From Serratia sp. Ag1 (lineage in GTDB: Bacteria > Pseudomonadota > Gammaproteobacteria > Enterobacterales > Enterobacteriaceae), in assembly GCF_000743355.1 (NCBI RefSeq), contig NZ_JQEI01000023.1:186001-250000 (forward strand): DNA of 64,000 bases, read 5' to 3'. Positions 52,875-62,986 of the stretch are shown piece by piece. A program made the translations under genes and the position numbers. A model generated the notes under the pieces. The model searched no databases and had not been told where the DNA came from. It saw only the letters and a list, made by a program, of their open reading frames with translations. Position 1 is the first letter of the stretch. Each line of letters opens with the position of its first letter.

Positions 52875-55800
52875 ATGCTGAATTCAATCATTGCCATTAT
52901 TACCAGCCGTTTTCTGTGGGGAATGGTGGGCGTGGGTTCCATTTCGATGATCATCTGGTTCATCGGCCCTTACGTTGCTGTGGGCGACTATCGTCCGCTG
53001 GAATCGACGGTCAACCGGCAGATCGCGATCGCCATTATTTGTGGGATCTGGCTGCTGTTCAGACTGATCGCCGCAGCCTGGCGCGCACAGCGGAACCGCA
53101 AAATGCTGGCACAGATGGCGGAGACGCCAGCGGAAAACGCAGGCAACGACGCGAAGCGCGACGATCCCAAGCTGGTGGAACGCTTTGAAGAGGCCACGCG
53201 CCTGCTGAAAAAGGCCCGCTTCAACGGCCAACCCTCGCGCCTGTTGCCCGGCTGGCTGAACCGCTTTGGGCGGCAATATCTCTATCAGTTGCCTTGGTAT
53301 GTGCTGATCGGGGCTCCCGGTGCCGGGAAAACAACGGCGCTGGTTAACTCCGGCATCAACTTCCCGCTGGCGGATCGTTTCGGGAAAACGGCGCTGCGCG
53401 GCATTGGCGGCACCCGCCATTGCGACTGGTGGTTTACCGAAAACGCCGTACTGCTGGATACCGCCGGGCGTTATACCACGCAAGAGAGCCACCCGACGCA
53501 GGATGCGCAGGAGTGGGGCAGCTTCCTGGGCTTATTGAAGAAATACCGCCCAAGACAGCCGATCAACGGTGTGATCGTGACCGTCAGTATCAGCGATCTG
53601 ATGAATGACACCCCAGAGGAGCGCCAGGAGCAGGCTCAGGCGCAGCATAAGCGCCTGGTGGAACTGCGCGAATCGTTAAAAATCGACTTCCCGGTCTACA
53701 TCATGGTCAGCAAAGTTGACCTGCTGCGCGGGTTCCTGGGCTATTTCGGCCAGTATGACAAAGAGCAGCGGAGCCAGATCTGGGGCTTTACCTTTGCCCG
53801 CAGCGAGACCCAGCAGGCCAGTTTCGAACTGATGGCAGCGTTTGAACATCACTTTACCCTGCTGCAACAGCGCCTGAATGCCGGGCTGGCGGACACCATG
53901 CTGGCGGAACAGGATCAGCAAACGCGTACCGAAAGTTACCTGTTCCCGCAGGCGTTTGCCCGGTTGCGGCAGGTCTTGGGGGATTACCTCAACACGCTGT
54001 TTGCCACTTCCAGTTTTGAAGCCTCTTTCACGCCGCGCGGTGTCTACTTCACCAGTGGCACGCAGGATCGGATGCCTTTCGACAAAATGATGTCGGAAAT
54101 GAGTGGTTCGCTCCACCTGACTCCGCGCCCAGCCGAAGACGCACAGCACGGCGAAGAGGCGGAAGAAGAGAAGCAGACCCAAGGCAAAAGCTATTTCCTG
54201 AAAAAGTTTCTGGAGGAAGTGGTGTTCCGTGAGTCGGATTTAGCCAGCAACAACCGCTGGTGGATCTACCGCAACACCACGCTGCACTGGGTCGGCTATC
54301 TGCTGTTGGGGGCCATCTTCGTGACGGCTGGGCTGTTCTGGTATTCCAGCTACACCAACAACCACAACTACCTGAAAGAAGTCAGCACCCACGTTCCGGT
54401 GCTGGAGCAGCAGGGCAGTGAGATGGAGCTGTATAACTATCAGGATATTTTCACTCTGCTGCCCTACCTTAATCGCCTGCAAAAGTTAGGTGGCAGCAGC
54501 AGTTTCTCGCTGGAAGAACCGCCGCTCAGCTATCGCTTGGGGCTGTATCGCGGTGCTCAAGTGGCCAGTGCCAGCCAGGCGTTGTACCAAAAGGCGCTGA
54601 AAAACATGCTGTTGCCTTTTGTCGCCTGGCAGGTGACCGCCATTTTGCGCAACGACATGGGGGCGGATGCCGATTTCAGCTTCGAAGCGCTGAAAGCCTA
54701 CCGCATGCTTTATGAGCCGGAACATTACGACGGTAAGTTTCTGCGCGCCTGGGTGATGTTCAACCTGCACCGGATCTCGGGGCCGGGCACCAGCAAAGCG
54801 GCGTGGGATGTGCTGGACGGGCACCTGAAACAGCTGTTGGACGAGCGTATTCAGTCCTCGCCTTACGTGCGTGATGCTTTTCTGGAGCAATCGGCACAGC
54901 AACGCTTGAGCGAGGCCCCGCTGTCGGTGCGCATCTATGGGCGGCTAAAGCGTATTCTGCTGAAAGAACCTTCGCTGAAAACCGTCTCGCTGACCGATCT
55001 CGCTGGCGCACAGGCAGAGCTGGCCTTCCGGCGTAAAAGTGGCAAACCGGCAGGTGAGGGGATCCCGGGGTTGTACACCCCCAAAGGTTATTGGCTGGCG
55101 TTCAATAAACGCATCGATAACGTGGCGCAAACGCTGCTGACGGAAGACGGCTGGGTGATGAACGTCAATGAAAGTGAACTGGCCAGAGAGAGCCGCGCCG
55201 ATCTGCTGAAAACTGTTCGCCTGCTGTATATGCAGGATTTCATCAGCGCCTGGGACGGTGTGCTGGGTGATATCGAGCTGAAAAACATTGCCAATCTGAG
55301 TCAACGGATCAACACCGCACGTCTGCTCTCTGCCGGGGATTCGCCGTTACGCAACTTTCTGATCAACGTGGTGAAGAACATCAAGCTGACCGACGAGCAG
55401 GAACAGAAAGACAGTGGTCTGAAGCTGAGTAATGGGGAGAAAAACAGCGCTGGCCCCGGTCATTTTCTCGATACGCTGTTTTACAGCACGCCTTCTGAAG
55501 ATGTCGGTGATATCTCCTCTTTGCCGGAGCAGGTGGTGATCAAGCATTTTGCGCCGATTATCGAACTGGCACAGAGCACCGATGAGGCGGCAAAGAGCAT
55601 CCCGTTTGATACGGTGCTCAAACAGGCCGATGGCTTATACAACTACCTGATTGCGGTACAAAGCGCGGCCAATAGCGGCATGGCTCCTCCACCGGGCGAC
55701 GTCATTCTGGCACTGCAGGCCGAATCGGGCCGTCTGCCGCAGCCATTTAAAGACATGATGCTTTCATTGGCGGTCGGTGCCAGCAGCGATTCGCAAATGA

Positions 55801-56498
55801 AAGAGCTGGAAGGGCTGCAAAAACGCGTCGGCTTTGAAGTGGGCAACTTTTGCAAGCAGGCCATCAGCGGGCGCTACCCGCTGGTGAGCCATGCTCAGCA
55901 GGAGATCGCCAGTAATGACTTTTCGCGCATGTTTGCGCCTAACAGCGGCATTATGGACAGCTTTTTCCGCCAGAACCTGGAAGGCAAGGTGGATACCTCG
56001 CGCGGTGGCTGGCGTTTCAACCCAGGCGTGGACGGTAAAACGCTGTCCGGCGGCAGTAACATGCTGCGCTCGTTCCAGCAGGCTCGTGACATCCGCGAGA
56101 CCTGGTTCAGCGGGCAGAATCAGAAACCCTCTTACCACCTGACGATCAAACCGGTCAGCATGGATTCGGACATTCTCAGCATGACGCTGGATATCGACGG
56201 GCAAATCTTCCACTACAGCCACGGCCCGCTGGTGCCGCTGGTGGTGAGTTGGCCGGGGACGGGCAATACCAATCAGGTCAGCCTGCAATTGGCACTGGTT
56301 AACGGGCAAATGGCCACTCTGGTTACCAACGGGGATTGGGCGCTGAACCGCCTGATCGACAAAGCCGCGCTGAAGCCCAACTCGGCATCGCTCACCCAGA
56401 CGGCGACCTTTAATTTGGAAGGGCACCGGGTATTGCTGGAACTGACGCCAGACAGCATCCGCAATCCTTTCCAGCCCACGGCCTTTAACTGTCCATAG
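52875..56498 (+). CDS. tssM: T6SS inner-membrane protein TssM
   Basis: The 1207-residue IcmF-like protein spans the inner membrane and reaches TssJ through the periplasm. Two N-terminal helices (about residues 10-32 and 50-68) are followed by a cytosolic GTPase-like domain with an intact Walker A, GAPGAGKTT, at 146-154 and DTAGRYTTQE further on. A third helix lies near residue 475 (VGYLLLGAIFVTAGLFWY), followed by the long periplasmic part. Some TssM proteins have lost the Walker motif; this one keeps it. Confidence 0.97.
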   Translation: MLNSIIAIITSRFLWGMVGVGSISMIIWFIGPYVAVGDYRPLESTVNRQIAIAIICGIWLLFRLIAAAWRAQRNRKMLAQMAETPAENAGNDAKRDDPKLVERFEEATRLLKKARFNGQPSRLLPGWLNRFGRQYLYQLPWYVLIGAPGAGKTTALVNSGINFPLADRFGKTALRGIGGTRHCDWWFTENAVLLDTAGRYTTQESHPTQDAQEWGSFLGLLKKYRPRQPINGVIVTVSISDLMNDTPEERQEQAQAQHKRLVELRESLKIDFPVYIMVSKVDLLRGFLGYFGQYDKEQRSQIWGFTFARSETQQASFELMAAFEHHFTLLQQRLNAGLADTMLAEQDQQTRTESYLFPQAFARLRQVLGDYLNTLFATSSFEASFTPRGVYFTSGTQDRMPFDKMMSEMSGSLHLTPRPAEDAQHGEEAEEEKQTQGKSYFLKKFLEEVVFRESDLASNNRWWIYRNTTLHWVGYLLLGAIFVTAGLFWYSSYTNNHNYLKEVSTHVPVLEQQGSEMELYNYQDIFTLLPYLNRLQKLGGSSSFSLEEPPLSYRLGLYRGAQVASASQALYQKALKNMLLPFVAWQVTAILRNDMGADADFSFEALKAYRMLYEPEHYDGKFLRAWVMFNLHRISGPGTSKAAWDVLDGHLKQLLDERIQSSPYVRDAFLEQSAQQRLSEAPLSVRIYGRLKRILLKEPSLKTVSLTDLAGAQAELAFRRKSGKPAGEGIPGLYTPKGYWLAFNKRIDNVAQTLLTEDGWVMNVNESELARESRADLLKTVRLLYMQDFISAWDGVLGDIELKNIANLSQRINTARLLSAGDSPLRNFLINVVKNIKLTDEQEQKDSGLKLSNGEKNSAGPGHFLDTLFYSTPSEDVGDISSLPEQVVIKHFAPIIELAQSTDEAAKSIPFDTVLKQADGLYNYLIAVQSAANSGMAPPPGDVILALQAESGRLPQPFKDMMLSLAVGASSDSQMKELEGLQKRVGFEVGNFCKQAISGRYPLVSHAQQEIASNDFSRMFAPNSGIMDSFFRQNLEGKVDTSRGGWRFNPGVDGKTLSGGSNMLRSFQQARDIRETWFSGQNQKPSYHLTIKPVSMDSDILSMTLDIDGQIFHYSHGPLVPLVVSWPGTGNTNQVSLQLALVNGQMATLVTNGDWALNRLIDKAALKPNSASLTQTATFNLEGHRVLLELTPDSIRNPFQPTAFNCP

Positions 56499-56508
56499 GA
56501 AGCGAACA

Positions 56509-57195
56509 ATGACGCAATTGGAAACCTCGGTTGAACAGGGTAATGGTATTGGCTGGTACGGCAAGATCCCCAGTTGTGGCGACTTTGTGCAGCGCCGCCT
56601 GCCTGCCACGCTGGTGAATCAGTGGGCGCATTGGTTCCAGTCTGGCCTGATAGCCCGGCAGCTTTCTGTACCGCCCGATGGCCGCTACTCACTGAACGGT
56701 GCGCCAATGTGGAACTTTGTGCTGCCTGCCACGCTCGGCACGCCGTTTGCCCAGTTGGGTTACCTGTTGGCGTCGCAGGATCGCGTTGGGCGTCACTATC
56801 CGCTGCTCGCCATGTGGCTGGTTTCCCCGGAGCAGTGGCGGAATGAACACCTGTCGCTGGCGGCGGAGCGCTATTACGGCATCGGGCAGATTCTGCAGCG
56901 CGGCGTGCATCAGTGCCATTCCATTGAGCGCATCGACCGGGCTTTGCAGGCGTTACCTCTTATTGAGGCATCGCAGGGGGAGAGTGAGATAACGCCAGGG
57001 TGGCCGATGGCAGTGGCGGAGTTTGATCCGCTCCAATACGGCAGTTTCTGGTGGAGCACGCCGGGCGCTGGCAAACCGTTTGATGCTCATATCCACAGCG
57101 GCAATCTGACGGTGCAGCTTTTTCATCATCTATTTGAGCCTGTCAGCGACGTAAAACATGCGCGCCAAGGGCTGTATGGACCGATGTTCGATTAG
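56509..57195 (+). CDS. tagF: T6SS regulator TagF
   Basis: The 228-residue product matches the TagF (SciT/ImpM) family: GWYGKIPSCGDFVQRRLP near the N-terminus, PMWNFVLPATLGTPFAQLGYL (in pieces) and the C-terminal FWWSTPGAG. TagF is a post-translational brake on T6SS firing in Pseudomonas and Serratia, which acts against the kinase/phosphatase switch. It lies just after tssM, and its neighbours FHA and PP2C belong to the same control layer. Confidence 0.92.
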   Translation: MTQLETSVEQGNGIGWYGKIPSCGDFVQRRLPATLVNQWAHWFQSGLIARQLSVPPDGRYSLNGAPMWNFVLPATLGTPFAQLGYLLASQDRVGRHYPLLAMWLVSPEQWRNEHLSLAAERYYGIGQILQRGVHQCHSIERIDRALQALPLIEASQGESEITPGWPMAVAEFDPLQYGSFWWSTPGAGKPFDAHIHSGNLTVQLFHHLFEPVSDVKHARQGLYGPMFD

Positions 57196-57206
57196 GGAGA
57201 ACAGTG

Positions 57207-58241
57207 ATGACGATTGAACGCCTGCTGACGCCGGTAACGCCGGAAACCAGTTGCGGTGACAACCTGGAATATGACGCTGAGTTTATGCGCATGACGCAGG
57301 CCGCTGCTGGCAAACCTGAACAGCAGTTTGGCGACACGATTATTCCGGCAGAAGCCCCCGACTGGGGCGCGGTGGAGCGCCTGGCTACCGCCCTGCTGAG
57401 CCGCACCAAAGATCTGCGGGTGATGTTTTTCCTGTCCCTCGCCTGGACGCAGTTACGCGGGCTACAAGGCTATGCCGACGGTTTACAGCTGATCTATCTG
57501 GCGATCGAACGTTACTGGCATCAGCTCCATCCGTTGTTGGAGAGTGACGGTGTGTACGATCCGATGTTCCGCACCAATGCGCTGGCAGAGCTGGGGGATA
57601 ACACTCAACTGACCCACGCGGTGCGGGCGGCAAGCCTGATTAAGAATGGCGGCAGCGAACTTTCACTGCGCGATGCGGTGGCGCTGCTGGACGGCAGCAA
57701 GCAGGAACTGCCCAACTTCCCTAATGGGGTGGCCTATCTGCGTAACGAACTGAGCAATCCACAGCAGAGCAACATTCAGAGCGTGCAGGCCATCAGCAAT
57801 ACGCTGGCAAAACTGCGCCATGCCATTCATCTCCATCTTGGCGAGAGCGCATTGCCGGAGATGACGCTGCTGCAAAAAACCGTTGATAGCGTCACGCAGG
57901 CGATTCAGCAGTCTGAAAACCACGGCATGAGCGAAGCCGAGCCGGATGTGATCCTGACCGCTGAAGCGTTGAACCTGCCCGGCGATCCTTTACCGCTACC
58001 GCTGGGGGAGTTCGGTTACGGCCAGGTGCAATCCCGCGCCGATGCTTTGCATCTGCTGGAGAAAGTCAAAGGTTACTTCCAGCTCTACGAACCCAGCCAC
58101 CCGGCACCGCTGATGATTGAGCGGCTGCAGAAGCTGATCAATCTGAATTTTCTCGAAATTGTCAGCGATCTGGCACCGGACGGTTTACGCCAGCTGGAGG
58201 TCATTCTCGGAACGCGAGAGAAACAGGATGGAGAGAATTAG
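57207..58241 (+). CDS. tssA: T6SS protein TssA
   Basis: The start is ATG 57207, six bases after GGGAGA, preferred over the GTG at 57204; this gives 344 residues. The ImpA N-terminal domain is clear (TSCGDNLEYDAEF, WGAVERLATALLSRTKDLRV). The C-terminal part is short and helical (LHLLEKVKGYFQLYEPSHPAPLMIERLQ, in part). TssA proteins guide priming and distal-end assembly of sheath and tube. The short C-terminal domain places it with the class that ends in a TPR-like or VasJ-like region. Confidence 0.92.
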   Translation: MTIERLLTPVTPETSCGDNLEYDAEFMRMTQAAAGKPEQQFGDTIIPAEAPDWGAVERLATALLSRTKDLRVMFFLSLAWTQLRGLQGYADGLQLIYLAIERYWHQLHPLLESDGVYDPMFRTNALAELGDNTQLTHAVRAASLIKNGGSELSLRDAVALLDGSKQELPNFPNGVAYLRNELSNPQQSNIQSVQAISNTLAKLRHAIHLHLGESALPEMTLLQKTVDSVTQAIQQSENHGMSEAEPDVILTAEALNLPGDPLPLPLGEFGYGQVQSRADALHLLEKVKGYFQLYEPSHPAPLMIERLQKLINLNFLEIVSDLAPDGLRQLEVILGTREKQDGEN

Positions 58242-58319
58242 TCAGGCAGCGTGGTTACCGCAAAGAGCGGAGTGGATGTTATCAAAAACCTCTAATAACA
58301 GTGATTTATGGAGAAAATA

Positions 58320-58865
58320 ATGGCAAATGTCAAAACGCGTAGCGGGCAGAAGTTTATCGCCCGCAACCGGGCACCCCGCGTACAGATCGAATACGACGTT
58401 GAGATCTACGGTGCAGAACGAAAAATCCAGTTGCCTTTCGTGATGGGTGTGATGGCCGATCTGGTGGGAACGCCGCTTGAGCCACAGCCCAATCTGGAGG
58501 AGCGCAAGTTTCTTGAGATCGATATCGATAATTTCGACGAACGCATGAAATCACTCAAGCCCAGAGTCGCGTTTCAGGTAGAGAACACCCTGAATGGCGA
58601 TGGCCACCTGAACGTCGAGCTGGCATTTGAAAGCATGGATGACTTCTCCCCGGCAGAGATCGCTCGCAAGGTCGAACCGCTGAGCCGCCTGCTGGAAGCC
58701 CGTACCCAACTGTCAAACCTGCTCTCTTATATGGACGGCAAAAACGGTGCCGAAGAGCTGATTACCAGCGTGCTGAGCAACCCGGCACTGTTGCAGTCGC
58801 TGACCCAGGCACCAAAACCACAAACCGGTAGCCCAGCCAATGCCGAACCGGTGGCGGAGGAGTAA
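58320..58865 (+). CDS. tssB: T6SS sheath small subunit TssB (VipA)
   Basis: The start is ATG 58320, six bases after GGAG; this gives 181 residues. The family core is plain: RNRAPRVQIEYDVEIYGAE, LPFVMGVMADL, FLEIDIDNFDERMKS and LEARTQLSNLLSYMDGK. With TssC it forms the contractile sheath. The acidic C-terminal tail may be the part recognised by TagJ or ClpV. It is followed by tssC after three bases. Confidence 0.97.
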   Translation: MANVKTRSGQKFIARNRAPRVQIEYDVEIYGAERKIQLPFVMGVMADLVGTPLEPQPNLEERKFLEIDIDNFDERMKSLKPRVAFQVENTLNGDGHLNVELAFESMDDFSPAEIARKVEPLSRLLEARTQLSNLLSYMDGKNGAEELITSVLSNPALLQSLTQAPKPQTGSPANAEPVAEE

Positions 58866-58868
58866 ATC

Positions 58869-60362
58869 ATGAGCCAACAACTTGAGCACTACGCTGCCCC
58901 CGTGGCGAAAGCCTATACCAGTGATGAGTTCAGTTCATTGCTGCAAAAAGAGTTTCGCCCCAGAACCGATCAGGCGAAAGAAGCGGTTGAAAATGCGGTG
59001 AAAACCCTGGCGCAACAGGCGTTGGAAAATACCGTCACCGTCTCTGCCGATGCCTATCGCACCATTCAGGCGCTGATCGCGGAGATCGACGGCAAACTGT
59101 CGCGGCAGATCAACAAGATTATCCACCATGAAAGCTTCCAGAAGCTGGAAGGGGCCTGGCAAGGGTTGCATTACCTGGTCAACAACACCGAAACCGACGA
59201 GATGCTGAAAATCCGCTTTATGAGCATCTCCAAACGTGAGCTGGGGCGAACCCTCAAGCGCTATAAAGGCGTGGGCTGGGATCAGAGTCCGTTGTTTAAA
59301 AGCGTGTATGAAAACGAGTATGGTCAGTTCGGCGGTGAACCCTTCGGCTGCCTGGTGGGGGATTACTATTTTGATCACAGCCCACCGGACGTCGAGCTGC
59401 TGGGTGAAATGGCAAAAATCAGCGCCGCTTCGCACTGCCCGTTTATCTCGGGGGCGGCACCCAGCGTGATGCAGATGGAGTCCTGGCAGGAACTGGGCAA
59501 TCCGCGCGATCTGACCAAAATCTTCCAGAACACCGAATATGCGCCTTGGCGCAGCCTGCGCGAATCTGAGGATGCACGCTATATCGGCCTGGCTATGCCG
59601 CGCTTTCTTTCGCGCCTGCCTTATGGCATCAGAACCAATCCGGTCGATGAGTTTGATTTTGAAGAAGAGACCGACAGCGCTAACCACGAGAATTACACCT
59701 GGGCCAATGCGGCTTACGCAATGGCGGCCAACATCAACCATTCGTTCAAAGAGTATGGCTGGTGTACCGCTATTCGCGGTGTGGAATCCGGTGGGGCCGT
59801 TGCCGATCTGCCATGCCATACCTTCCCCAGCGATGACGGTGGCGTGGACATGAAGTGCCCGACGGAAATTGCCATCAGCGATCGGCGTGAAGCTGAACTG
59901 GCTAAAAACGGCTTTATGCCGCTGATTCACCGTAAAAACTCGGACTTTGCGGCGTTTATCGGCGCTCAGTCGCTGCAGAAACCGGCGGAATATTACGATC
60001 CTGACGCCACGGCCAACGCCCAACTGGCAGCCCGCTTGCCTTATCTGTTTGCCTGTTGCCGTTTTGCCCATTACCTGAAATGCATCGTGCGCGACAAGAT
60101 TGGTTCATTCCGCGAACGCAGCGATATGGAGGTGTGGCTGAATAATTGGATCATGAATTACGTCGATGGCGATCCGGCCAACTCATCGCAAGAAACCAAA
60201 GCCAGAAAACCACTGGCGGCGGCAGAGGTTCAGGTGCAGGAAATTGAAGATGCCCCGGGATATTACGCGGCGAAATTCTTCCTGCGGCCCCATTATCAAC
60301 TGGAAGGGTTAACCGTTTCGTTACGCTTGGTGTCGAAACTGCCCTCATTAAAACAGAGTTAA
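58869..60362 (+). CDS. tssC: T6SS sheath large subunit TssC (VipB)
   Basis: The 497-residue product is the larger sheath subunit. Typical stretches are GAWQGLHYLVNNTETD, FGCLVGDYYFDHSPPDVELL (in pieces), CPFISGAAPSVMQMESW and ARLPYLFACCRFAHYLKC. It assembles with TssB in the cytosol, contracts, and is taken apart by ClpV. Length and end (PHYQLEGLTVSLRLVSKLP) are normal. A gap of nearly 200 bases, with no gene seen in it, separates it from hcp. Confidence 0.98.
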   Translation: MSQQLEHYAAPVAKAYTSDEFSSLLQKEFRPRTDQAKEAVENAVKTLAQQALENTVTVSADAYRTIQALIAEIDGKLSRQINKIIHHESFQKLEGAWQGLHYLVNNTETDEMLKIRFMSISKRELGRTLKRYKGVGWDQSPLFKSVYENEYGQFGGEPFGCLVGDYYFDHSPPDVELLGEMAKISAASHCPFISGAAPSVMQMESWQELGNPRDLTKIFQNTEYAPWRSLRESEDARYIGLAMPRFLSRLPYGIRTNPVDEFDFEEETDSANHENYTWANAAYAMAANINHSFKEYGWCTAIRGVESGGAVADLPCHTFPSDDGGVDMKCPTEIAISDRREAELAKNGFMPLIHRKNSDFAAFIGAQSLQKPAEYYDPDATANAQLAARLPYLFACCRFAHYLKCIVRDKIGSFRERSDMEVWLNNWIMNYVDGDPANSSQETKARKPLAAAEVQVQEIEDAPGYYAAKFFLRPHYQLEGLTVSLRLVSKLPSLKQS

Positions 60363-60560
60363 TTAGCCCGATATTTATATCGCAGATTACCCGGGTGGAA
60401 ATTTAGCGGGTAAATAGCGGCAGTGATAACTATTGGGCCTTAAAGAACAGCAGAGGAATCATAATTATCCTTACGGGATAGTTCGGATTTCTCATGCCGT
60501 GTACCACCGTTGATTTAAAAAACGGAATTTACTCAACTCTATACCCAAGAGGTTTTAGAT

Positions 60561-61043
60561 ATGGCAATTGATATGTTTATGAAAGTTGATGGCGCCAATG
60601 GTGAATCCAAAGACGCGAATCATAAAGGTTGGACCGACATTATTTCCTTTACCTGGGGTGCATCTCAGCCTGGAAATATGGGCGTTGGCGGTGGTGGGGG
60701 TACCGGGAAGGTGTGTTTTAACGATTTGCATATTAAGGCATTGATCGATAAATCCACCCCGGCGTTACTGAAGCACTGCTCCAGCGGCAAACATCTGGGC
60801 AAAGTCGAGCTATCTGTCTGCAAAGCAGGTGGCGGTCAGATGGAATATACCCGAATTACGCTGGATGACGTGTTGGTCACCAATGTTCAATATACCGGTG
60901 CTGATGATGGCGACACCGTAGGCATCCTTTATTCCTTCCAGGCTGCCAAAGTACAGCAGCAATACTGGGAGCAAACTGAGCAAGGAGGCAAAGGCGCAGA
61001 AAGCAGCGCTGGCTGGGATATTAAACAGAACTGCGAAGCGTAA
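60561..61043 (+). CDS. hcp: T6SS tube protein Hcp (TssD)
   Basis: A 160-residue tube subunit. It begins MAIDMFMKVDGANGESKD, has HKGWTDIISFTWGASQPG, the Gly-rich GVGGGGGTGKVCF, and the family ending QTEQGGKGAESSAGWDIKQN. Hexameric rings of Hcp stack into the needle and carry small effectors in their lumen. The gene has a spaced upstream region of its own and may have an extra promoter for the high amounts needed, though I found no convincing one. Confidence 0.97.
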   Translation: MAIDMFMKVDGANGESKDANHKGWTDIISFTWGASQPGNMGVGGGGGTGKVCFNDLHIKALIDKSTPALLKHCSSGKHLGKVELSVCKAGGGQMEYTRITLDDVLVTNVQYTGADDGDTVGILYSFQAAKVQQQYWEQTEQGGKGAESSAGWDIKQNCEA

Positions 61044-61100
61044 TTAATGTGGACGATTTCCATGTATGACTGTGGAAATCGTCCATTACGCCCATTGTTT

Positions 61101-61147
61101 TTCAAGATGCAGGGGGGCGCTGCCTGCATCTTGAAGTATGACGGGTA
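61101..61147. repeat. Intergenic palindromic repeat between hcp and the FHA gene
   Basis: The clearest copy in the window: TTCAAGATGCAGG (61101-61113) and CCTGCATCTTGAA (61123-61135) pair perfectly over 13 bases, followed by GTATGACGGGTATA. It could also damp read-through after hcp. Confidence 0.75.
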
Positions 61148-61174
61148 TAAGCAAATATCAATAGGGAAGTGATT

Positions 61175-62986
61175 ATGCGGCTAACGATGATCAGGAACAG
61201 GGACAATGAGCGGCTCCCCCAGAATTACTGTGATTTTACGGCACCAGGGGGAACCATTGGGCGTGATACGAATAATACGTTGATCCTGCCTGACCAAAGC
61301 CGGGCAATTTCCCGTCTGCAGGCCGTTGTGCATATTTCCCCGAATGGAGAAGCGGCTATTACGCACCGGGGAAGCACCACCGCGTTGCTGTTGAACGGCA
61401 GCGAGTTGCCCTATAACGTGCAACAGCCGCTGGCCGATGGCGATATTATCGATATCGCCGGTTACCAGTTCAGCGTGAGCCTGATTAATCAGCCGGTTTC
61501 ACTGGCCCCGTTATTGGTGTCTCACGGGGTGGTCTCATCGACCAATGACATCGATGAGTCAGTCTGGGATAACCTGGAGGCCGAGTTTTTATTGCCCCCA
61601 TCGTTGCATCACAAACCGTTAACTCAGGATCCTCATCACCCGCTGTTGGCCAACGAACCAGAGAATCGTGCAGCTAAAGATCCGCTGGCGATGGAGCAAG
61701 AGACCGATCTCGCCTCGTTGCATGAAAAAATCTGCGATCCAGACCAACTGTTTGCGCAGGATGATCCCTTCTCTTTGCCACCTATTATGAAAGACACCAC
61801 GCCCAGCGTGCTCTCGGTGAACCGTAAATGGGTGGCAGAGGACCAGCCGCCGTCCGAATCTGCCCAGCAACCGGCAATGGACCACGCGCCATCCATTCTG
61901 GGTCTGTCGGGTGAGCAGGAAATAGCGTGGCCCGCGCAGGCCGACGGCGGCAGTGAGGATGATGTTTTGCTCGGCCTGTTTGCCGACAACGCGATACCGC
62001 TTTCTTCCACTATCGACGACGGTGCTGCCTTTGACGCTGGCCCTGCGATCTGGCCCGCTGCAGCTGAGGATCTGGTGGCGGTAGAGGCACCTGCACCGCC
62101 GCAGGCTGCGGTGGCCGTTGCTGAAGCAGAAAGCAAGTCTGAGGTGAGCGCTCAGCAGGAAGATCTCTCCTGGGCGCAGCAGATGCGGGCGACCGAACAC
62201 TTTGCTTTTAATGATGTTGCCGCCGAAGCGAGTGAAATGCGGCATAGGGAGCCGGTGGCATATCGTGAAGAAAAAGCCGACGACGCATTGCCCTCGCTCA
62301 CCCGGCTGGGGGTCGATCCGGTCAGGCATCAACCCTTCAAACCGGCCAAGTCTGCTTCACAGGAACAGTTGCACGGTGAGCTATTCAGCGCCTTTGTGGC
62401 TGGGTTGGGGCTGGATGATGCGGTGTTGCAGCCGGATTTCTCGCCAGAGCAGCTTTATCTGGCCGGTAAGCTGCTCAGTTTGTTCTCACAGGGCACCGTG
62501 GCGTTACTGTCGTCGCGCAGCATTCTAAAGCGCGGCCTGAAGGCCGAAATGACCATGATCCTGGAGGAGGAGAATAACCCGTTCAAGATGCTGCCGTCGG
62601 GTAAAACCGTGCTGCTGCAAATCTTCAGCACCCCGATGCCGGGCTTTATTCCGCCGGAAAACGCCGTGCGCGATGCAATGATCGATCTGCAGGCCCATCA
62701 ACTGGGCATGATTGCCGGGGTGCGCGCCATTATTGCCGCCATGCTGCAAACCTTCCACCCGAATACCCTGGAGAAAATGGCGGCGGAGCAGGGCACGTTG
62801 CCGGGCAAAGGTGTGTTTGCGGGTAACCGCAAGGCGGCACTGTGGGATACGCTGCAAGCCCAGTATCAGCGGGTGGCTAATGAGGTGGAGGATGATTTCC
62901 ATACGCTGTTCGGCGAGGCTTTTCTCCACGCTTATGACCTGGAGATCCGCCAGTACAAAGCGTCTCAGAATCAGCAGGCTCAGTGA
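61175..62986 (+). CDS. tagH: T6SS FHA-domain protein (TagH/Fha)
   Basis: I take ATG 61175 (MRLTMIRNRDNER) as start, although GTG 61169 is possible. The 603-residue product has an N-terminal FHA domain (GGTIGRDTNN, SRAISRLQAVVHI), which binds phosphothreonine. A long acidic, Pro/Ala-rich linker follows (about residues 130-390), and then the T6SS FHA C-terminal domain (LFSAFVAGLGLDDAVL, LEEENNPFKMLPSGKTVL). In Serratia and Pseudomonas, phosphorylation by the kinase PpkA makes Fha active and starts T6SS assembly. It overlaps the PP2C gene by one base. Confidence 0.92.
   Translation: MRLTMIRNRDNERLPQNYCDFTAPGGTIGRDTNNTLILPDQSRAISRLQAVVHISPNGEAAITHRGSTTALLLNGSELPYNVQQPLADGDIIDIAGYQFSVSLINQPVSLAPLLVSHGVVSSTNDIDESVWDNLEAEFLLPPSLHHKPLTQDPHHPLLANEPENRAAKDPLAMEQETDLASLHEKICDPDQLFAQDDPFSLPPIMKDTTPSVLSVNRKWVAEDQPPSESAQQPAMDHAPSILGLSGEQEIAWPAQADGGSEDDVLLGLFADNAIPLSSTIDDGAAFDAGPAIWPAAAEDLVAVEAPAPPQAAVAVAEAESKSEVSAQQEDLSWAQQMRATEHFAFNDVAAEASEMRHREPVAYREEKADDALPSLTRLGVDPVRHQPFKPAKSASQEQLHGELFSAFVAGLGLDDAVLQPDFSPEQLYLAGKLLSLFSQGTVALLSSRSILKRGLKAEMTMILEEENNPFKMLPSGKTVLLQIFSTPMPGFIPPENAVRDAMIDLQAHQLGMIAGVRAIIAAMLQTFHPNTLEKMAAEQGTLPGKGVFAGNRKAALWDTLQAQYQRVANEVEDDFHTLFGEAFLHAYDLEIRQYKASQNQQAQ

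Noticed and set aside
58935..60071. 378-codon open frame on the minus strand across tssC.
   Set aside because: It is a shadow of the well-conserved tssC gene; no ribosome site and no family likeness.
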